Of a DNA stretch of 64,000 nucleotides, positions 63,341-64,000 are shown in pieces. The position numbers were made by a program, and so were the translations under genes. Numbering within the stretch: the stretch's first letter is position 1; each line of letters starts with the position of its first letter. The notes beneath the pieces are model-generated. The model ran no database searches, was not told where the DNA came from, and worked only from the letters and a program-made list of their open reading frames with translations. Origin of the DNA: Climacteris rufus (taxonomy: Eukaryota > Chordata > Aves > Passeriformes > Climacteridae); NCBI GenBank assembly GCA_013398175.1, contig VZRZ01000996.1, forward strand, positions 2,401,339-2,465,338, given 5' to 3'.

Positions 63341-64000
63341 CAATGGAAGTTGCACTGCATACACACATAAAAGATAGAAAATTAGTATATATAAGTTATG
63401 ATAATGTTTTCTGATAAGTACTGAAAAATTACTGGAAAAACACTTAATAACTATGTAATATTTTATAATACTGTCATCTGGGTGATTTCCTGCTCTAAGG
63501 GGAAACAGCCCTGCAGTTAATTTCACTCGGTTGAGAGAAAAGGCCATAGAGAAGATTTTTGGTATTTGTTTTTGAAGCTTAGTTTTATCCTAGGATGAGG
63601 GAGCCTGAGCATTTTTACAATAGCTGAACCAGGAATGCTCCAAACTTCATTGGCAGCATCACTATGAATAATGCAGCTACTAATAATTTCTTTACCTCAG
63701 GAGTGAAAAACTAAACATATAAGAAAAAAATATTCAGGAAGCAGGAAGTTAAGACTGGGTAACTCAGACACCAAGGCAGGCATAGTACATCTACCAGAAT
63801 TGTCGGGCAATTTGCAGTTGGCGCTGCCAAGAACAACTAGAAGGTGGTGTCTCCTGGAAGAGGTAGAGCCAAGCAGCAAACCCCCTTTAGCTCCTTCCTC
63901 CTTCTTCCCCTCATGATCAGAGCTGCATCTTCCCCATGCCATGCTGATCTTGGCACTGATCTGGAGTAAAAAGTATTTAGAGCTTATCTGTTTCACATTT
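63341..64000. other. Unique AT-rich sequence, nothing recognised
   Basis: No gene or repeat family is recognised. A 99-codon minus-strand frame at 63697-63996 has no recognisable domain. Confidence 0.5.

Overview
This is vertebrate nuclear DNA, most likely from a songbird (passerine). Three repeat classes point that way. (1) CR1 LINE 3' ends occur in both orientations, at 291-1065, 27152-27341, 28380-28800 and 61588-61640. (2) A composite SINE at 24444-24594 has a tRNA-Ile-like head and a CR1-like tail, the architecture I recall for the zebra-finch/passerine element TguSINE1. (3) Four short, LTR-type fragments are present, at 51998-52409, 54328-54693, 58651-59151 and 63109-63335. The organism call rests on recognising these families from memory, because no search could be run.

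I found no credible protein-coding gene, rRNA, tRNA gene, CRISPR array or CpG-island promoter. Open frames on both strands are short, low-scoring and not supported by any recognisable domain. The longest ones either read through assembly gaps (14559-14640 and 56495-56814) or lie in non-coding sequence. The window therefore reads as AT-rich intergenic sequence or the inside of a very long intron.

Layout: 0-1.1 kb is a decayed CR1 copy. 1-12 kb is unique sequence with a perfect 20-bp palindrome (1642-1661), an E-box-like inverted repeat (4221-4253) and two blocks that keep unusually many CpGs (about 6560-6830 and 11111-11520). 13.8-16.4 kb holds a CA-rich tract, a gap between poly-C runs, a GATA/TA microsatellite and a 55-bp A-rich run. 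16.4-24.4 kb is featureless apart from a small inverted repeat. 24.4-28.8 kb contains the SINE and two CR1 copies. 29-51 kb is mostly unique, with small tandem repeats and a GATA array at 44.4 kb. 51-64 kb is the repeat-rich end: four LTR fragments, a large (GAA/GCA)n array with a gap, and a CR1 tail.

No genes act together here. What may be functional is regulatory: the CpG-retaining blocks and the unique block near 60.4-60.66 kb look like candidate conserved non-coding elements. That is inference and needs alignment to other bird genomes.
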